Shown: positions 58,540 to 64,000 of the stretch, in pieces
Layout: each line of letters opens with the position of its first letter
Position numbering within the stretch: the first letter of the stretch is position 1
Assembly (NCBI GenBank): GCA_011319805.1
Contig: SJRY01000120.1
Span: 124,001 to 188,000 of the forward strand
Direction of reading: 5' to 3'
Length of the DNA: 64,000 bases
Origin: Macrocybe gigantea
Taxonomy: Eukaryota; Basidiomycota; Agaricomycetes; Agaricales; Callistosporiaceae
Program-made: the position numbers and the translations under genes
Notes under the pieces: generated by a model
Told to the model about the DNA's origin: nothing
Databases searched by the model: none
What the model saw: only the letters and a program-made list of their open reading frames with translations

Positions 58540-60270
58540 ATGCCCATCGATACATCGCCAGTGACATTGGAATCCCTTGAAGCGACGAAAGCTGCCCAGG
58601 AACTAACCTATGCGTTGCTTTGTTTGATGGGTCTGCACTTCTGCTCCTCGCCCTTTCGCTAAATTCAAACTTCTGACCCAGTCTATGAGCATCTGATCAC
58701 GCTCAACGATGAGGTGCGTCGTTGGCGTCGGTGTCGCAAACACTTCATAAACTCGATAACTAGATGGAATACTTCTGGACGAGAAGGTGGACTATCTCTC
58801 GGATTCTTTTCTTTGCCGTGAGTGACCACCGTATAACAGCAGTGAAATGAACTCAGGAACGTTTTAGAACCGCTATCTTTCACCCCTAATTGTGATGTGA
58901 GCATTCTCTTTGGTTTTCTGTTGTTGCATGCTACTAATGAATACACAGACTCGCAGTTCTTGGTAGGCATAATCCAATAGGATCAAGTATGTCATGTGCG
59001 ACTTACAAAGTCTCGTTGCTCGGACAGGCTATTCAGTGCCTCACCCTTCTCCTCTTGTAGGCATATATACATTTTTTGCTTGATTTCACTCTCATAATCT
59101 TGCCAACAGTTGTGACGTGTCATCTTATCTGGTTTTGTCCTGGAGCAGCGTTGCTGAACGTGAACTTTTTTTTAGCTGTGGTCGGATCATACAAGCAACG
59201 TTCCTTCTGGACATCCTAGTGGTAGGCATCATCCAAGGTAATCTCGAGCATTCCTTATTTATCCGGCTCTGATCTCCTCGCAGGAATGCTCGTGACGAGG
59301 ATCTGGTATCTCTATCAAAACAGCAGAGTTATTCAGTTCGGAGTGATACTTTGTTTCATCGCATCCCTTTTCCTGTCGCTCGCTTTCCTCTATCTGTCAG
59401 CCCATGACATGTTGATTCTGGTCTCACATCATGAGATGAACGGATGCCTCGCTGGTCGACCGACATATTTCTGGACAATCTACCTACCTTCCTTCATCCT
59501 TCATGTGAGCCATTCCAATAGTTTGAAACTTATGGGCACCTTTTAGACGCTGACCTTTCTAGACGATATTGTATATTCTTACCGCTTATCGTGCGTTGAG
59601 GAACAAGCGCGTCTTCGAGCAGTCCCCAATTCTGAAGTGCCTTCTTAGAGAGTATGTCATGATTTTCTTTGCACGCTCTGTTTACTCATCAGCGATTCAT
59701 GTCACCACCAGCGGAGGCCTTTTCTACCTTGTGGTTTTCTGTAAGCGGGCCTTCCGAAAAAAGTTGATAGTGACCACTGAGCTTATTCTAGTTACCGTGG
59801 CATTTACCGCCATCGGGTCGTTCCTTACCCATACTCCGCAGGTAAGCTTAATGTCTTGCCATCGAAAGACAACCGTCTCATGTCCAAAGCTCAACAACAT
59901 GGCCATCTTTACGCCGTGAGTGGCCCATTCTTTGACGAATGCTATGAAGCAGATAACTCTGCCTACTTTGCGAATATTCAACAGGTTTCTGCTGGCCTTG
60001 ACATCGATCGCTGTCTCTCGCGTTATGTTCAGCATTCAGTCTCTCGCTTCAAGACTCGGTTCTGACCAAGCCTGGCTTCTCAACAACGTTGAGCTGCGCC
60101 GTGTAAGATATAGACAAGGCGCCCATGAGGGCGAGCTTATTGTCGAGCATGACACCGTGGACAAGAACGATGGCGACGAAGAGAATCCGTTGCCGAATTA
60201 CAACTGGACGAAGGCTCCAGCTAGGAGCACACTGCGGTTAAGTCGCGTCGGCATCTTGCCACCGCACTGA
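58540..60270 (+). CDS. DUF6533-like multispanning membrane protein, array copy 2
   Basis: Start MPIDTSPVTLESLEATKAAQ at ATG 58540, then VYEHLITLNDE, MEYFWTRRWTISRILFFA and NRYLSPLIV across introns. These match copy 1 in motif order and intron position. Next come MLVTRIWYLYQNSRVIQFGV and ILCFIASLFLSLAFLYLSAH. TILYILTAYRALRNKRVFEQ follows, then GGLFYLVVF, ALTSIAVSRVMFSIQSLASR and a tail AWLLNNVELRRVRYRQGAHE to TGA 60268-60270. It is the closest relative of copy 1, so the two arose by local duplication. Several hydrophobic spans and a C-terminal cytosolic tail with acidic residues are seen. Function unknown. Exon limits in 58900-59280 are not resolved. Confidence 0.6.
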
Positions 60271-61860
60271 GCGATCTTCAGGAGGTTGGCAAAGAGCCGT
60301 GCATAGCTACGATATCTTCGTAAACTCGTATACAGCCAATAGACTGGTACCCGAGCATATGTCGATTACTGACTTCTTTGCTCGCACTTTGATCGTTGCA
60401 CGATCATATGGTGAATGTATTATATTACTAGTAGATATCAGGAGATGGACGGGATCTGTTCGCTATGAAAGATAGGCGAGAGGAGAGTGATACGTACTGA
60501 CATGAAAAGAAAAGTGTAGCTGTGCCATACCCGTTTCTATCACTCCTTTTCTATACCATTGACAATGCTGACAGACATGAAACAGAGGGAACATTGTACA
60601 TAGGTAGCGCAACACTCGCGGCAACCAGTAACCAAAGAGGTCAATCACGGCCGTGCATCTTCAGTCTTTGGTCCACCAACATTCCTCGCTCACACCGTGC
60701 TGCAAACGTGTCTATCTTCAGGCTCGATGTGATCAGTCTGAGGACCGGTGACCATGACGCTACAACGCTTGTTGACTTCAATCAGCCGTCTAAAGCTCAC
60801 CTTGCATCATCAGGGAATCCCACTCCCATTATAATGCGAATTGAGGCCAAAATTTGTGTTGACAGCGACAGTCGCAAATCCACGGCATGACGGTTGGGCA
60901 ATTCCCCGAGTTCCTATCCAACGAGACTGCCGCGATCTTCCGACGTCAGATGTAGTGTTGCTGCTTGGTTCAGATTCGCTCGACAGATGTTGCCCGGACT
61001 CTCCGGGCACCGGTCAACTGTCTTCCTGGGCAACTTGGTGTCGCCATGGCAACGCGCTGGAGGGGGGTTGATAACGAAAACAGATAGCCTTGACAGACAG
61101 GTTCACATGTAGGCGCGTTCAAGGATGAATGGAAACTCGCTCAAATAACTGACCGGGATGAATCATGGCCCGAACTGTCACACAGAAAGCAATAGACTGG
61201 ACCAACACGCGTACGAAAGTTTGGAGACGCCAAGTCCTTCAACGTCTAACACCGACTGTTAACGCATGCATTAATCTCCTCCTACCTCATCCCGATTGCC
61301 CAGCTTTCAAGTCGACGCGCGTCTTGTGCAAATGCGGAGTCTTGTCAAATGGGAGTGCACATCATCGGCCTGTTACAGTATATGGACTTTCGGGACTATC
61401 CAGTCGGTTGGCTAACCAGAGCCATGTTAGCATGCATGGCACTCTCTCACTCGACGGTATATCCTTTATACGAGCTGCGACCTCTCGAATTCGTGCGGCT
61501 TTAGTGGACCATTGAAAAAAGACGTCGAAGTCATCGAGGCTAGTTGAAGGTAAGGCACGGAATCATGTTCATAATGTCATTTCCACGCGCTGTCTTCGAG
61601 CTGACAACTGTGTTGTCAGCTGTGCACCATGGCACGTTCGTGCAGTGTCATTGAATTGAGGGGGGCATAGTCTGTATGACGGGATCATTTGATGATAATA
61701 CCTTCAAATCGCCGCATGGCGCCGACTTCTATGTGGTGAGCAAAGGTCGTCTTTTATAAGCTGACTATTCGTATTTGCAATGGCACTTGCACGCCCCTTC
61801 TGCTGACGACTTTCTTAACGTTAAAGGGGCGAATCTGGTTGCGGAAACGCACAATTTTTC
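60271..61860. other. Spacer between array copies 2 and 3
   Basis: About 1.6 kb. The longest frame (61165-61515, plus, MARTVTQKAIDWTNTRTKVW onward) has a Cys pair (LCKCG) but no recognised domain. No helicase or transposase remnants were found. Confidence 0.3.
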
Positions 61861-63602
61861 ATGGATGACGCTGATGCTGTCCAGTTACAAACGCTGTACG
61901 TTACTATCCTTCTGATGCCTTACTTTTTCTATCACTTCTGACATAACACCGTAGAAATGTATACTATAACATCGGCCTTATTTCATTCAGTGAGTCTTGC
62001 GAGAATTTGAGCTGACAGTCGGTTTAATCCCGTTGAACAATAGCACTCCTTGTCCACGAGTATTGCCTTACTTTTCGAGCGGAAGTCGAAGGATTCTGGA
62101 ATATGCCGACTCTATCATGGCCTTCCCTACTTTTCTACATCAATCGCTATCTTACTCTGCTTGGTCATATCCCCGTGATATTCCAATATTTATGGTTTTC
62201 AATTGCATCCAACAAGCATGAGGTATTTCTCAACACGCTTTTCTTCACCATACGGGTAGCTCATTCTGTCCTTACTTTTAAACTTTGAGATGTCTGTACC
62301 CTCTGATTCCATGCACTTTCGGGATACTCATCAATCTATACTTACCTAGATGCCAGCGTCTCACCCTCTACCACCAATTTCTCATTGTCGTCACACAAAT
62401 CATAATATGTGGCAAGTTACCCTTCTCCTGAAGATATTCTGCTAGTTATGTGTTGACGAGGTTTGGACTAGTCCTTATGGCGCTGCGGACATATGCGTTA
62501 TACGATCGGAGCCGTCGAATTCTAGCATTGCTAGTACCCGTTCTGCTTGCTGGGATCTCAATTGCTTGCGCGAGTGCAAAGTATCCAGGCTTCAGACGTT
62601 TTGCCGACATGTTTTTCTAGTGGCTCATCGTGACTGCTGGGCAGACTGGCAGCCAAGAAAAGAATCTCGTCGTTCCCATCGGTTGTGCCCCGAGTCTTTC
62701 TAGAGGGTCGTAAGTCGGCGGTTTTATTCCTCGATCCATGATTCAACTCTGGTCCCTTCAGTGCGATAAGTGAGTTCCGATCGACACGCATCTGCGGTCA
62801 TTGGTTGATCACGGCGTTGATTCAGGATTCGCTGGAGCGTGGACAGGACTGCTGATCTTCGACATATTGGTCTTCTTCCTCACGGTGTACAAATCACTCT
62901 ACCTGCGTCGCCTGACAGGATCGGGGCTATTGGACATGCTGCTTCGTGATGGTAAGCACTGGTTTTTCGATGAAAACCTTTCACATGAGCTTGAAGTGAT
63001 CGTGCACACAGGCTCAATCTATTTCGGGTACGTGGGGTCCTTGTGGGCCTAGTCTCATGTCTGGGGAGTCGTGCATAGAACTAATTTATCCCATCCACCA
63101 ACAGAGTCATGATAGTGATCAATTTGGGAAATATTCTAACGTTCATCGTTCGTGTCGCATCTTCAGCCTTCAAATGAATAAACTGCTTAAATGTTCTGGT
63201 TCTTGCAGTTTGGCGACGTGCGCTTTCCAAAATCGATCATTGTCCTCATTTCCCTCATGGTGGTCCAATGCAGCGTTTTACTCGAGGAGTCGGCACGACG
63301 TTATTGAACGTGTATGAGGATGCTCGACACGTTTGTACCATTCGAGAGCTGACATTCTTCGTCCGTTTGCGAACAGAGTCTCGTCTTCGATGATATCCCG
63401 GCTGATGCTCAACCTTCGCGACCCCAGACTCACCATCCAGCTCTCCGAGGCTGGAAGGACTACTTCCACATCGATGGAACTGAGCTTCCGACGGCGGTCG
63501 GAGGTCCTCGACACCACGATCATCAGCCAGTGGCCCGAATCGGTCTCTAGCACTGGCGGTATTGGGCAAACTTCCACGTCGTCACAGCCCTTTTATGTAT
63601 GA
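61861..63602 (+). CDS. DUF6533-like multispanning membrane protein, array copy 3
   Basis: Start MDDADAVQLQTL at ATG 61861, then VYYNIGLISF, LLVHEYCLTFRAEVEGFWNM and PTLSWPSLLFYINRYLTLLG across introns. Y-x-L-T-F, E-V, FW and NRYL follow the DUF6533 order. Later exons give LTLYHQFLIVVTQIIIC, TRFGLVLMALRTYALYDRSR, ILALLVPVLLAGISIACASA, FAGAWTGLLIFDILVFFLTV, YKSLYLRRLTGSGLLDMLLR, GSIYFG and the typical C-terminal SSSMISRLMLNLRDPRLTIQ with a Ser/Thr-rich tail to TGA 63600-63602. It is clearly more divergent from copies 1 and 2 than they are from each other, and belongs to the more usual branch of the family. Function unknown. Several exon joints were placed by eye only. Confidence 0.6.
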
Positions 63603-64000
63603 ACGCACGACGATACCCACGACGTTCTCCATTCGGCTGAGCCTTGACGGGGAATGGATACTTGGGTTGTATAGAGCATCTATCACTGGCTTACCTCGGC
63701 GTGGTTGCACTGGCTAATGATTTATCGAGCCAAACGGCCAAACGGGTACAGATGAATAGCACGAGCAGATGGATCAAACGAACAGCGACGTGATTACAAT
63801 GAGGCCACGGGGCCTCAATAAACGTATTATAGCAATTGTCCCGATGTCCTGAAAACAGAAATCGTAATAAAGAAATCGGTTAAAGAAAGGAGTGGTATGA
63901 GAAGAAAGGCGGAAATCCGACATGAAAAAATAAGGGAAATAAAAAAAAGAAAAGGGTTCGTGAAACCACATAAAAGCATATACGCACACATATCGAGCGT
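63603..64000. other. Right edge, no supportable gene
   Basis: The last 400 bases follow the stop of array copy 3. An A-rich tract at 63860-63960 and short frames without motifs are all that is seen. Confidence 0.4.

Noticed and set aside
56313..63602. Idea that the multispanning proteins are STE3-type pheromone receptors of a mating-type locus
   Set aside because: The DUF6533-like motifs fit better, and no short CAAX-ending pheromone precursor frames were noticed between the genes.

Overview
The window is nuclear DNA of a filamentous basidiomycete, most likely an Agaricomycete. The genes are densely packed on both strands and are cut by many short GT-AG introns of about 45-65 nt. The gene families fit this: an agaric-type F-box protein, a Zn2Cys6 regulator of the agaric type, an array of DUF6533-like multispanning membrane proteins, and a shortened copy of the expanded agaric helicase family. 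No prophage, insertion sequence, CRISPR array or rRNA was seen. One tRNA, tRNA-Glu(CTC), has an intron.

Layout. 1-5.4 kb: remnants of a small repeated gene family, a tandemly fused double cyclophilin, two unknown minus-strand ORFs, an SRPK-like kinase, and a fragment of a Pho81/GDE1-type gene. 5.6-10.1 kb: two head-to-head aldo/keto reductases with the tRNA between them; the left copy is intact and the right copy has frame breaks. 10.5-17.2 kb: coatomer delta subunit, an F-box protein, and a conserved agaric protein of unknown function. 17.5-29.6 kb: malic enzyme, a MARVEL membrane protein, a small unknown gene, a Zn2Cys6 transcription factor, an N2227/carnosine N-methyltransferase-like protein, and a 95-aa protein. 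30-43.6 kb: secreted GH28 pectinase, histone H3, ethanolamine/choline phosphotransferase, M17 leucyl aminopeptidase, a GCN4/CPC1-like bZIP, and COX subunit VI. 43.6-54.9 kb: poor in recognisable genes apart from a large CBM21-type glycogen-targeting PP1 regulatory subunit. 55.4-63.6 kb: a helicase fragment followed by three same-strand DUF6533-like membrane protein genes.

The genes do not form one pathway. They are mostly housekeeping functions (secretory traffic, phospholipid synthesis, respiration, chromatin, proteolysis) with accessory or decaying families near both ends.

One point affects every call. Invariant or essential genes (histone H3 twice, coatomer delta, phosphotransferase, aminopeptidase, bZIP, GH28) each carry a one-base deletion, mostly in a homopolymer. 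This looks like systematic sequencing error rather than biology. Frame breaks elsewhere in the window should therefore not be taken alone as proof of pseudogenes. Exon limits below were inferred by eye from splice sites and family conservation.
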